A stretch of 64,000 nucleotides of DNA, taken from contig OY725504.1 in assembly GCA_963281255.1 (NCBI GenBank), positions 1,240,001 through 1,304,000 of the forward strand. Reading direction: 5' to 3'. The translations under genes were made by a program, and so were the position numbers. The notes under the pieces were generated by a model, which worked only from the letters and a program-made list of their open reading frames with translations, was not told where the DNA came from and did not search any database. The DNA comes from Aphrocallistes beatrix. Its lineage: Eukaryota > Porifera > Hexactinellida > Sceptrulophora > Aphrocallistidae. Numbering within the stretch: the stretch's first letter is position 1; every line of letters starts with the position of its first letter. Below are positions 33,360 through 43,849 of this stretch, piece by piece.

Positions 33360-34101
33360 ATGAAAATTTGAGAGAAAAACATTCTAGAAAATATTATCAA
33401 TGAATCTAGTTCACTGTAACATGACCCAGCTAGTAGTCATTGCTTGATGGTGAATTTACTTAAGTATCTTCGACCTTAATACCAAATTAGTTTTCAATCA
33501 CGCCTCTATCAAATTTCAGTGAATTCCTAATTCTGACACAGAGGTAGATAGGCAGATGTGGATATCCATTATCTACAGGTCTGTAACACTGCAATACAGA
33601 AACTATTCCAGAATTTCAAGCATTTCAACCACGATTTATTCAACTCATTTTACAGAGAAGTTCACTGATTCTAACACGAAACAAGTGAGTTCTAATCATA
33701 TTCTGAAATGTGATTGATGTATTCTAACGTATCAATTCATGAGTAAATAGAGCTTTGAATTCAGGGTCACCCAAAAGTCACATAGCACTTTTTGAAATTA
33801 ATTTATTATAAAATGCTCTCCCGAGTAGTGTACCGGTCAGAGGAAGTATTAGCTTTTATTAAACGGAGAACCCTATTACCGAAAATATTTGTATTAGTTT
33901 CAATGTGTGAGAGTTATTCAGTCCTGCCAATAGTGTCCCAATTAAGCGGTTGTCCGATTAAACAGTGACCCGATTAAGCGGAGTTGACTGTAAATGTTAA
34001 CACAATGGGGTAAATATGAATTCCCATTATTCATCAATTTTGACTTCCTTTATCTGATTGGCTCAATTTAGAATAAATTTTTGTGTAGAAACGGAATTCA
34101 A
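33360..34101 (+). other. Upstream region of the right NLR copy
   Basis: 33618-33705 is an inverted copy of 28610-28700. A pogo/Tigger-like terminus (GATTAAGCGGAGTTGACTG) ends near 33991; its other end is absent. TTTTTGTGTAG at about 34077-34087 looks like a splice acceptor just before the coding exon, so a 5' untranslated exon may lie upstream. Confidence 0.55.
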
Positions 34102-35580
34102 ATGGCAGCTAAAATATCAGAATTTGAAGCATTGATTGAACTGGGAGAACAGTTGACAATTCATGACGTGAACAAACTCATCAATTACCTAAATATACCA
34201 GCTGCATTGTGTGAAACCGTTTCGAATGGAATGGAATTTCTGTTAACAGTAAAAGAATGGGAAGAGCACGATCCCTATCGTTTCTATCAAGGACTGAAAT
34301 CGATTGGTCGAGCAGATTTGGCTGTTAAATCGACACAATACTATTGGTTATCATCAGACCACCCAGTAGAACTCAAGGGAGATTCTCTACCGAAAGAATT
34401 GTCCATTAAAACACTCGTAAACACGTTGAAGAACGAAATCAGCTTCAATGACTGGGTTCGATTGAGCTTGATAGTGAATGGTCTGAAACCGACGATGACA
34501 TTTGAACAGAAAATGAAAACACTCGTGAAAGAAGGACACATCACTAGTGACCTGAAGAAACTGTGTCAATTGGTTTCTGTTATTAAGAGATCAGATATCG
34601 AAATTGAATTAATACAATATCGAGAAGTGCTTTGTACATTGCAAAATCCTGTCTTTGTCTCTAAATTTGAGAAAGAAGTGGACAAGATCCAAATGGAGAT
34701 TGCGAAATGGAGTGAGTTACTGAGAAAGTTTATTGAAACACAGAACAGACAAGTGAAGGAGTCATTTGATAACGAATATACAGTGGAAATAGAAAAAGTC
34801 TACACCCGCTTGACTATCATAGAGGAGGAACCTAGTGAAGTGAAGTTAGAGGACGAGACTACATACACCGATATCGAACTAATGAGAAAAATATCAAAGA
34901 AAGAAATTGAAATTCGTCCAATAAACTTCAGAAGAGAACTGCGGAGATACAATCCTTACAATGTTCAGGGTAACCTAGACACGGATAGAGTTGACTCTAC
35001 CGAATCCAGCCAATCGGATCAATCCATTCAATTTGACGAAACCGTCCAACCAGATCTGAAAGCAAAGCAATCCCCGAAACCACAAATCTGGTTAATTCTT
35101 GGCAATCCAGGAAGTGGCAAAAGTTTCTTATGTCACATCACAGCGTTGCGATTTGGAAAGAAAGAATTGACACAATTCGATTATTGCCTCTCCATTCCCT
35201 GTCGAAATCAAGAATGGCACCAGATGGAGCAAGAAAACTCAGGGAAACGAATCGATGGAGATTTCATTGCTAAATGGATGTGTCTGTCTATGCCCATTGG
35301 ACCAACCTGGACTTCCGATCTAGCCAAGCACATTCTCGAGTCTGATGGAGAAGGACTTCTACTCATCATCGACAGCTTAGACGAATTTACGAAGAAAGTC
35401 TCATTCCAACAGACACTCTTATTTCAAATTCTAACTCGAAAAACTCTCTGCAAGTCAACCATTCTGATCACCAGCAGACTAGAAGCTTTCACGGTCATTT
35501 CCTCTTCACACACTCTACTCATTGATAGGTCCTTCCGAGTACTCGGGTTTTCACCAAAAGTCCAAGATACCGAATCCTAA
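34102..35580 (+). CDS. DED-NACHT protein, C-terminally shortened NLR
   Basis: About 492 residues from the ATG at 34102 (MAAKISEFEALI). Residues 1-85 look like a death-effector domain with an RxDL motif (GRADLAV); a second helical, possibly DED-like, unit follows to about 185; then a charged linker rich in Glu/Asp; then NACHT with Walker A (GNPGSGKSF) at about 335 and Walker B (LLLIIDSLDEF) at about 420. The frame ends at residue 492, just after the sensor region (VLGFSPK), where the paralog at 24662-27130 continues. The next ~90 bp are unique, and from about 35650 the sequence again resembles the paralog's 3' flank. So about 2 kb, including the winged helix and all LRRs, was deleted. It may encode an LRR-less decoy or be a pseudogene; the reading frame is clean. 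Confidence 0.8.
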   Translation: MAAKISEFEALIELGEQLTIHDVNKLINYLNIPAALCETVSNGMEFLLTVKEWEEHDPYRFYQGLKSIGRADLAVKSTQYYWLSSDHPVELKGDSLPKELSIKTLVNTLKNEISFNDWVRLSLIVNGLKPTMTFEQKMKTLVKEGHITSDLKKLCQLVSVIKRSDIEIELIQYREVLCTLQNPVFVSKFEKEVDKIQMEIAKWSELLRKFIETQNRQVKESFDNEYTVEIEKVYTRLTIIEEEPSEVKLEDETTYTDIELMRKISKKEIEIRPINFRRELRRYNPYNVQGNLDTDRVDSTESSQSDQSIQFDETVQPDLKAKQSPKPQIWLILGNPGSGKSFLCHITALRFGKKELTQFDYCLSIPCRNQEWHQMEQENSGKRIDGDFIAKWMCLSMPIGPTWTSDLAKHILESDGEGLLLIIDSLDEFTKKVSFQQTLLFQILTRKTLCKSTILITSRLEAFTVISSSHTLLIDRSFRVLGFSPKVQDTES

Positions 35581-35812
35581 GCCTATCAATATCCTAAGGC
35601 TAACTCCTAATGTCTAGTTTATGTCGCATTATTAGTATTAGTATTTTATGGAACTTGATGTTTAGAGCTGAGCATTCTTCAGAGTGTATTTCTTAATTCT
35701 TGCTTATCTGTGCTTATTTGTATATTTCCCATTTGCTCTAACAGTCTGAAGCTTGTTTATTGATCCTAATTAATTATATTTGTTTACTAAACAGTATCTT
35801 ATCGGGATAAGC
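35581..35812 (+). other. Retained 3' flank of the right NLR copy
   Basis: Similar to the inverse of 24480-24661: shared blocks include GAGTATATTTCTT-type, TTTGTATATTTCCCATTTGC, TGTTTATTGATCCTA and ATCTTATC(C)GGGAT. Confidence 0.75.
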
Positions 35813-35818
35813 AACCAA

Positions 35819-36186
35819 AATCCTTACTATTAAAACTCGATTAATGTTTGTTTGTGTATACACTACCCGGACAAAAGTACTCGACCACCACGAAAACTTC
35901 TATGCAAATAGTATTAAGAAGGATATATTCACAATGAATTACTTAGTACATTGGAACTGTATGAATTATTCTATTTTTTATTCCAAATTCGTAAACTGCA
36001 CATCCGAATTATTGATTTTTGAAACTCTTAATACAAATAACCATCCTCATTTGAAAATTATCAACTTGTGTCACTTTATGTCACAATTCGCCATCATGTA
36101 TAATGGCCGTGACTAGGGACAAGTGACATCAAGTATCAAAGGTAGATTTCTAAATGATGAGATATGATGAGATAGAAATAAACATA
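35819..36186 (+). repeat. Helitron-type end and truncated Tc1-type MITE
   Basis: TCCTTACTATTAAAACTCGA at about 35821 is a Helitron-type 5' end, found also near 43676 and inverted near 53563-53582. From 35861 the end CACTACCCGGACAAAAGTAC of the MITE family at 31633 follows, without a visible partner end. Confidence 0.55.
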
Positions 36187-37560
36187 TCTTATATATTAAA
36201 ACTCTAGGATTTTTTTTTTGTTTGTTTGTCCGAATTGATTGAAGAATTGGCAAGTCGTAGAGATACGAAAATTGGCATGTAGGTGTCAAATGATGAATCT
36301 AGGATTAAGTTCGAAGATCTAAGCGAAATGTTCACACCTCGCCGAGATAGGTGACAAAATGTGCTGACCAATCAAATTCGATTATTTTATAATGCAAATA
36401 CATTGGAATAAAATAGTAGTGACTTATGCCTACAATCCAAAGGACTATTTGTGATTGAAATTCATTGGTTTATGTGAGAACCAATCAATCAATTATCAGT
36501 CTTTTATAATGCCATTCACACGATTCTATTTCATATAAATGATTGAATAATGCTATTTTGAGTCTATAATTTGATTGTTAACAACAATTAAAGTGTGTTA
36601 TATGCTACGATCAATCAATTCGATCATAAAATAACATATAATTATTATATAATTATTATAAAATTATTATAAAATTATTATATAATTATTATAAAATTAT
36701 TATATAATTATTATATAATTATTATATAATTATTATATAATTATTATAAAATTATTATATAATTATTATATAATTATTATAAAATTATTATATAATTATT
36801 ACATAATTATTATATAATTATTATATAATTATTTTATAATAATTATATAATTATTATATAATTATTGTATATGTGTAGGTGTCAAATTATTTGACTACGA
36901 TTAAGTTCTAAGATCCAAGCGAAATTTTCACACCTCTGCAAAAAAATGGAAAACAAATTTTCACACCTTTTCTAAACAAAATAAACGACTACACTATCAC
37001 AATACACACCATTGTACGACACTACAATAGATTGTCATTGTTATTAATACTTCAAAGCCACAACTTATGTTTGATATCTTAAATGCATTATAGTGTATGG
37101 CAATAAAAAAGATTATCTACATATTTTCACACATTTATATACATATTTTCACCCCATTTGATGAATTTTGAAAATAATGCTAGACACTAGCTTCCAACGG
37201 GTGACATGGGGTTTTCAGGGGTGTAGATTTCGAATATCATATTTTCAGATCGATATGATAAATTATTTGTCTAATTTTGTTTACAATAGATACATAAAGT
37301 AAACAGATTACAAAAATAGGCTAGAGACCAGCTTCCAACTGTTGACATGAGGTTTTTAGTAGTCTAGATTTAGAATATTATATTTTCGAATCCATATGAG
37401 AAATTATTCGTTAACTTTTGTTTACTATATTTATATAAAGCAAAATATCAAAATAAGTTAGATTAAGTAACTCCAGGCGCCCATAGGGCGACTCTGCGAA
37501 CACGCAGTGTCCGCAAGCCGCGCAGCGCAAGCAAGCGAAGTGCGCTTGTATTGTATAATG
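36187..37560 (+). mobile_element. Helitron-like element with internal AT minisatellite
   Basis: Starts TCTTATATATTAAAACTCTA and a TTTG tract like the element ending at 27935. The middle (about 36634-36867) is a tandem array of ATAATTATTAT-type units. 36870-37140 resembles the inverse of 27600-27790. 37165-37345 has two copies of the CTAGCTTCCAACGG block. The segment ends with the GC hairpin core (37465-37556). No coding capacity; exact boundaries uncertain. Confidence 0.6.
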
Positions 37561-37678
37561 TGTTCAGAATATATGACTCTACAAAATTATGTTAATTATG
37601 CTGACGTCATCATGATGACACAGCCAAAATTACAGCCACAATTTTCATCCTACAAACTTTAATTGATGTAAATAAAGT

Positions 37679-37767
37679 CCCTCACAGACGGGCTAGAAGT
37701 TTGCTTCCAAATTCTTTGGATGACATGTATTGTGTCATCATTCACACTTCTAGCCCGTCTGTGAGGG
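37679..37767. repeat. Foldback element with 22-bp arms
   Basis: CCCTCACAGACGGGCTAGAA (37679 on) and its inverse (37746-37767) enclose 45 bp. A related CCCCGTCTGTGGGGG lies near 40335. Confidence 0.7.
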
Positions 37768-38275
37768 GCTAATTTTCAAGATATTACCATAACTGACCAA
37801 AATGCGTTCCCATAGAAACGCAGGAATGTAGCAACATTCCATGAAAATAATTCGTCGCTATCGCATCTAATGCATAAATAAGCATACAACCGGCATCGAG
37901 TCATAGCGGCGAAAAATCAAGAAATCTAGACAGTGCAAGCTTGTATATAAATTACGGCTGTAGTGCAAAATTCCATGATTGCATTATCAAGCGCCTAAAA
38001 TGCCATGATATCACGTGAATACTTCAATTCTCCACCTCAAAAGCCTCCTTGACACCCGTTTTCGAGCTCCATTCCCTCTTTCAAATGCAACTTCGGCTCC
38101 CTCATCATATTTCCACCCTAAAAGCACCCACTTCATACACATTGTACATACAACTTAGGTTTCCGCGACAAATTTTCCGTTAACGAAATTCTTGTCATCC
38201 TTCTCATTGATTTACGTATGTTTTACCAAAAGTGATACAGAATTTGATATTTTGGTTTTAAGCAGGGTTGCAACC

Positions 38276-38565
38276 GAATAGTTGATTATTCGGTTTAACC
38301 AAATAATATTTGCAAATAGTTGATATTTGGTTTGTAACCAAATATCATTATTTGGTATTCGGTTGAAAACCAAATAATATGGTCAACCCCGAATAATTTG
38401 GTTAACCAAATAATTTGGTCATCAAATTATTTGGTTGACCAAATTATTCGGTTAACCAAATTATTTGTTTGACCAAATTACTATTTGGTCTGACCATTAT
38501 TCGGTTGACTAAATTATTTGGTCTGACCATTATTCGGTTAAATTGGTATTTGGTTGAAGCGGTTT
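38276..38565. repeat. Palindromic minisatellite of AATAATTTGGTTAACC type
   Basis: Irregular tandem units such as AAATTATTTGGTTGACC and its inverse alternate, so the whole 290 bp can fold on itself. Open frames through it are repeat artefacts. 37768-38275 and 38566-38931 show no gene. Confidence 0.8.
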
Positions 38566-38931
38566 CAACCTTGGTTTTAAGACTTCTTTACAGATTACAC
38601 AAGATCGACAATGCTATAGGAGTAAAATCTTATACTATTTTTGTCTCGCACAAAGTAGTCAATATTGTTACTTGGGACTTCCTACTTAGCACAACCAAGT
38701 TTGAATCCTTAATTTGTACTTTTTTGCAACCGAATAATTTGGATTATGCTAGGATTATCTGGGTCTACATACGATAGTATTAGTACGGATTAAATAATTC
38801 GACAAACACAAAATAAAACTAAAAAATTATAGTAATTAGAAACAAACATTGCATTACAATCGAAAGTTTTAACTTATTCAACTCTAATAAATCCTAGTTA
38901 TCAAATATACAATGGTCTCCATGTGCCTGTG

Positions 38932-39576
38932 TCATTCAGGCTTGCACAGACCTGGGAGCTTGAATCTGTCCGGATCCTGTACTCCAGGATTGAAACTTTC
39001 GTAAATGATATCCATAATATCGTTATCCATAAATGCCACTGGAGTACCGCTTCGAGTCAAATAGACATTATATCCTGATACACCAGTCAGAGAACTCCCC
39101 TGCAACTGCCACTGGTCACAAGAAATAGTTTCCCGATATGGACACTTTTCGTGTGTTTCTATGAACACATACCCAGTCCCTAAATTAAACTCAACAATTA
39201 ATACGAAAGTCATGAAACTGGGATAAGTGAACAAAATCTCGGGAGAGTGGTATAGCGGTACATTCTGACAGGTACCGTTTAAGTTCGAGACTATAAATAG
39301 AGTTATGATTGTTAGGTTGTAATAAATCTGATGTATCAGTGTGTTCTCAGGGGAGTAATCAAAATCACTGAGCTTCACATCCTTTGTTGTATCATGCCAG
39401 TTGAAATCAGCAAATATTTCCATTTTGAGGCCATCAAATATTGGATTGAATTGTTTAGATGAGAGTAGTGTGGCATTATACTTGTCGGGAATTTCTGGTT
39501 TGTTTGGTTGCGAAACTGGAATGGCTACAATAAGTGTACCACAAAATAAGAATAACAAGAGTAGGATCCGATTCAT
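38932..39576 (-). CDS. Secreted protein of unknown function, possibly LolA-like/ependymin-like fold
   Basis: 214 residues, intronless, ATG at 39576. Residues 1-18 form a clear signal peptide (ILLLLFLFCGTLIVA). The mature part has two NxT sites (NAT, NLT) plus NGT and five Cys. The C-terminus ends in a motif with FNPGVQDPDRFKLPGLC; a terminal F.PG..D...F..P..C pattern is found in a loosely defined group of secreted eukaryotic proteins with LolA-like beta-sheets. The pattern of Tyr/Trp and paired Cys (CPYRETISC) fits an extracellular beta protein. I do not recognise a specific family with confidence. Nothing in the flanks suggests a role. It has intergenic gaps on both sides. Confidence 0.65.
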   Translation of the reverse strand: MNRILLLLFLFCGTLIVAIPVSQPNKPEIPDKYNATLLSSKQFNPIFDGLKMEIFADFNWHDTTKDVKLSDFDYSPENTLIHQIYYNLTIITLFIVSNLNGTCQNVPLYHSPEILFTYPSFMTFVLIVEFNLGTGYVFIETHEKCPYRETISCDQWQLQGSSLTGVSGYNVYLTRSGTPVAFMDNDIMDIIYESFNPGVQDPDRFKLPGLCKPE

Positions 39577-41083
39577 CTTGATCTAGGCTAGTTAAAGAGG
39601 GTTATACGCTGGAATAAAGAGTTTTATAGGAATCAAGACTTATTGTGGATAACATGCGTATAGGATATGAATGTAATTTGATTCTATGTTATATGATATC
39701 CTGAAAGAATACAATTGTTTTCCTGATTCTGTAGTTGATGTAATTTGAGGCCACTTTTTGCTGGAATTTTTTTTCAGCTCCCTTGCCAAAAGCATTTAAA
39801 TTTGGGTACCGCATCATTCTGTCTTTATTGTCATTAGTGACTCATTATGCATTTTATTAATTTCTTGTTTATTTCACAAGCGGATGTAATTTCGTAATCG
39901 ATAGTTTCTCATCTGGTCATTACTACAATAGCATGAGATTTAGTGAATTGTTAATGAAGCAGGAAATAGTGTTGTTTAATTAAATAAAAAAACAATTCAT
40001 GGTTTTATCCGAATTTTACTCCTCAACTTTTCGAATCAATTAGATTATCTTTTATAATCCATTAATTAACATTAATCGAGTTTAGAGAACGAATATATCT
40101 TGAAATCTACACTTAAAAGACGATATTGTATTTTGAAACAATTGTTATAAATTAAATTTAAATTTTTAAGACAGTTGACTTAGTAGAAAAACAGTGATAA
40201 TTAAGTTTCTAATTTGGCCACAACAGAGTTAGAATCGGGGTTAGTTTGGGTTCGGGGATTGTGTTCCACATCCCTGAGTTGGTGACAATATTTTATTTTG
40301 CGACACCGACCCAAGAATGTGGAAACACTCAAGCCCCGTCTGTGGGGGGCCTTTTTTCTCCACTAATTAATTGTATGAGATACTTTTACGATAAAAGGTG
40401 GTTATAATTTTTGGCTGTGTCATCATGATAACGTTAGCATAATATTGAGACCTCCTAGAGTGATTGTAATGTCATCACATCATATGAGGAGAGGACTACT
40501 TTAGTGTACGTAATTAAATGACACAAAATTTCATTCGGACCATTTTGACCATTTCGTGACAGTCCACAACTACAGCTATAGCATTGCATGGACTTAGATT
40601 TACGTACTTATATTTATATTGTTCTAGTAACTATTTTAGGTTATGTGCTTAGCATTAGCATTGTACTTTGAATTGAGGAATATTGTATTCCAAACCTTTA
40701 ACATTTCTGAAATTGTTGTAAATTTGTTTAAATTAGCTAGTTTTTAATAAGGTAGCTGAGGAATTTTTAATTATTTGAATTTTATGTGTCGTTTATATTG
40801 GAAATCTGCTGCATATTAATGCTAAGTTATGCATATACGTGTTTGTTACGATAGCAATACTCCAGAATAGAATCCGTGTTAGAGCGTTTGCTAAGCAGAT
40901 AATCGATTGGGATATTCAATTCTAATCTATTTAGGTTTAATTAACCAATAAATTAAAATATTCGAGTCGGATCCATCACTCCCTGTTCCATTCAATTCTT
41001 CAGATATGGTGTTGGGATGAAGTAATTTGTATGCATTTGGAAAGAGTATAAATTATAATTGATTTTAATTTGGGGAATTCAAA
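39577..41083. other. Gap between the secreted gene and P450
   Basis: AT-rich, no coding seen. 40320-40350 carries a CCCCGTCTGTGGGGGGC fragment related to the foldback at 37679. The 5' end of the P450 message is presumably near 41040-41083. Confidence 0.45.
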
Positions 41084-42562
41084 ATGTTTAGAATAACTAA
41101 TTTGGTATTCGCTGAAAAGTTCACAAAACATTTCACTTTCACTACAGTAAATACGTTCAGTAATGGAGCTCCCATTGCGAAACGCATAGAAGATCTCCCA
41201 ACTGAAAGGAAGTTCTTAGGACTGATAGATCTAGGAATGATGAAGCATCCAATGGACAAATTTCACCTATTTTTTGGGGAGCGAGCGAAAAGATTTGGAG
41301 ATATGTTCTATTTTCAGCCTTATTTAGGAGCAAAGAAAATTCTGATCATCCAAAACTCCCGCCTGATGGAAGAAGTTGTTAGCAAAGAAGGAGCATTGCC
41401 TGAGAGAGGAGACATCGGCTATCAAATGATGAAGAAGGCCATCCTAGAAATAAATGTGACACCAACTCTAGTAGCCTGCGATGGACCAGCTTGGAAGAGG
41501 TTACGAGATCCTGTATCCAAACGATTTCTACGTCCGAAATTTATTTCAAACTACATTCCAGAACTGGGGAAGGTTGCTGAAAGAGCTGTGAGAGATATAA
41601 TAGAGATGAGCAATCGAGATAAATCCGATTTCGATCAAGTCAGGCATAGACTCATGAGTTGGAGCCTCAGTACAATATATTTCTTCTTGTTCAATAGACA
41701 TGTTGAGTCCTATGACTTGGAAGAAATAAAAAAATTAAGTGATGCAGTTGAAATATCAGTTGAAAATGTATTAAGCAACAAATGGAATAAACCACATCTG
41801 AAATATCTCCCTAGTAAAGATTGGAGAGAGTTTACAACAAATTTGAAGTTTGTGACAGATTTCATTCGGAATCAAATTAAAGAGATAGGAAATACTGACT
41901 CGACTGTTGCTGGAAACGATACTTTCCTACAATATTTGATGAATGAAACAGATTTTGATATGGAAACTATCGTAGGATTATTTTTTGACTTCACTGCCGG
42001 AGCAGTCGATACTACCAAACTAGCAGTTCAGTGGCTCTGGTACAACCTAGCTAAGAATCCGAGAGTGCAGGCCAAACTGCATGAAGAAGTGACCTCAGTG
42101 GTAGGAGACAGTGCAGTCATAACCGTGGAGCATTTCAACAAGCTACACTACCTGAAGATGTGCATGAAGGAGTCTATGAGGGTGTCCCCACTTGTCGCGA
42201 TCCTCACCAGGCTAATTAAGCAGAAAGATACCATCGGCGGTGTCCAGGTGCCTAAAGACACATTAGTCATGGCTAACATATACTCTATGTCTACAGATGA
42301 ACGTTACTGGAAAGTCCCGAATGAATTTCTCCCAGAGAGATGGGAGGATAGGAGTGAGATAGATTTCTACTCTTGTCTCCCATTCGGAACTGGTGCTAGG
42401 ATGTGTGTTGGTAGGAGACTATCGGAAACTAAGATCCAGTTGATAACTGCTCATCTCTGTAAACGTGCTAGGATCCATTTGCAACGCGAACCCATTCCAA
42501 CATTTGAGAGTCTATTGTTGCCACGTGGATTGCATCTTTTGTTTGAGAAGAGAGAAATCTGA
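41084..42562 (+). CDS. Mitochondrial-clan cytochrome P450
   Basis: 492 residues, intronless. P450s insert one oxygen atom into lipophilic substrates. Motifs: I-helix FDFTAGAVDTT (oxygen activation), K-helix KESMR (ExxR), PERF-like LPERW, and the heme loop PFGTGARMCVGRR with the thiolate Cys. The Arg-Arg after the heme Cys and a basic, Ser/Thr/Phe-rich N-terminus without a membrane anchor fit the mitochondrial clan, which takes electrons from ferredoxin. DLPTERKFLGLIDL near residue 40 resembles the conserved start of that clan. All catalytic landmarks are intact. Substrate unknown. Single-exon structure is unusual for the family and could reflect retroposition or intron loss. Confidence 0.9.
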   Translation: MFRITNLVFAEKFTKHFTFTTVNTFSNGAPIAKRIEDLPTERKFLGLIDLGMMKHPMDKFHLFFGERAKRFGDMFYFQPYLGAKKILIIQNSRLMEEVVSKEGALPERGDIGYQMMKKAILEINVTPTLVACDGPAWKRLRDPVSKRFLRPKFISNYIPELGKVAERAVRDIIEMSNRDKSDFDQVRHRLMSWSLSTIYFFLFNRHVESYDLEEIKKLSDAVEISVENVLSNKWNKPHLKYLPSKDWREFTTNLKFVTDFIRNQIKEIGNTDSTVAGNDTFLQYLMNETDFDMETIVGLFFDFTAGAVDTTKLAVQWLWYNLAKNPRVQAKLHEEVTSVVGDSAVITVEHFNKLHYLKMCMKESMRVSPLVAILTRLIKQKDTIGGVQVPKDTLVMANIYSMSTDERYWKVPNEFLPERWEDRSEIDFYSCLPFGTGARMCVGRRLSETKIQLITAHLCKRARIHLQREPIPTFESLLLPRGLHLLFEKREI

Positions 42563-42963
42563 GATAAGTGCTTTATTTTGTATGTGTTGTGCAATATACA
42601 AGTTTTCTTTTTCTCTATATGCCAGTTATTTGCTTATATCCCGTTAAGAGTTTAATTACAAGGTGTGAATTGAAGTGGTACTAGAATAAAATATTTAAAG
42701 TGGTATTATGATTAATTCGTGAATGTGTGCAAAATGAATTCTGAGGTTTCGGATTATTGAGCGTCTCTCCGCTCCCCAATCCGTAATTCGTCTCTTAGCA
42801 AGATTTTACAAGACAAAGAGTAACAACACAAATCTGCTAAATTATCATGATTATGCAGCATTTTGTGATTTTTTCTTTTGTTTTTAACTCGAAAACTATT
42901 CGACGTAGCAATTCCATATTCATACCAAAGGTAGGTGACTTAATCTGAAATTTATTCAAACAA
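42563..42963. other. 3' flank of P450
   Basis: Contains AATAAAATA near 42686 as a possible polyadenylation signal. No other gene or known repeat seen until 42964. Confidence 0.45.
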
Positions 42964-43455
42964 ACGCGCTTCGCTTGCTTGCGCTGCGCGGCTAGCGGAC
43001 ACTTGTGTTCGCCGGAGGCTCCCTTTGGGCGCCTGTGTCACCATTGATTAATTATATGGAAGGTAACATCTCTAAATATGTCTGTCCTACTGTTATAATC
43101 GATATCGCACGGAAAATCACCAAATTTGTCAATTTTTAAAATTTTGATGCGTAATGATGACGTCATAACAGAGTGATGAGTCATCATTTTTTGAAGATAG
43201 TTGCATCATATGTGAGGTATATTAATATACACATTCTATTAAAATTTCAGCCACCTATCACCTAAAACGCCTGAGTTATGGTCGAAAAACTGAAATTTAT
43301 AATTATAAAAAAGGTGAGTGACGTCATAATTCCATGATGAGTCGACATTTTGGTCTGAGCTTAGAACTTAGTGGAGCCATAGCCAAAAGACTCCCACATG
43401 CCAAAAATCAGCTTTCTGTGACTGGCAGTTTCTTCAATCAATTCGTTACAGATAA
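42964..43455 (+). mobile_element. Helitron-like hairpin element, copy at 43 kb
   Basis: Same order of blocks as 31121-31627: GCGCTTCGCTTGCTTGCGCT core, GGACACTTGTGTTC, GATTAATTATATGGAAGG, ATCGATATCGCACGG, GATGACGTCATAACAGAGTG, and the end TTCTTCAATCAATTCGTTAC. Confidence 0.72.
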
Positions 43456-43476
43456 TATAGATAGATAGATAGATAG

Positions 43477-43640
43477 TACAAGCGCGCTTCGCTTGCTTGC
43501 GCTGCGCGGCTGGCGGACACTTCGTGTCCGCCGGAGGCTCCCTTCGGTCGCCTGGAGGTGACATTGGTCAATTAAACGGGATATATCATCTCTAAATATG
43601 TCCATCTTAGTTTTAAAATCGATATCACTCAAAAAAAACA
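43477..43640 (+). mobile_element. Helitron-like hairpin element, truncated tandem copy
   Basis: A second core (GCGGACACTTCGTGTCCGCC palindrome) follows the first element after a GATA microsatellite (43459-43475). The copy breaks off within the ATCGATATCACTC block, next to a Tc1-type end (CCTTTCAGTGTA). Confidence 0.7.
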
Positions 43641-43675
43641 CCCTTTCCTTTCAGTGTATGTATATACGTATATAT

Positions 43676-43765
43676 CCTTACTATTAAAACTCAATTAATG
43701 TAAATTTATTTATTTATATATATATATATATATAAATAAATAAATTTACATTAATCGAGTGTTAC
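43676..43765. repeat. Head-to-head Helitron-type ends forming a palindrome
   Basis: TCCTTACTATTAAAACTCAA...TTTATTTATTTATA meets its inverse TAAATAAATAAATTTACATT...ATCGAGT across an AT microsatellite. Confidence 0.6.
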
Positions 43766-43849
43766 ACGTAACAATTCAATATTCAACACTATGAATTATT
43801 AACTAAGTAAAGAACTAAAAAGTAAATGACTAGAAAAATGTCACGCTCA

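Noticed and set aside
36634-36867. AT-rich array as a possible replication origin or CRISPR
   Set aside because: Simple tandem minisatellite with no spacers; animal nuclear context.
39240-39300. tRNA-like stretch (GTGGTATAGCGGTAC ... GTTCGAGACT)
   Set aside because: It lies inside the intact secreted-protein coding frame on the other strand and does not fold into a full cloverleaf with paired acceptor ends.
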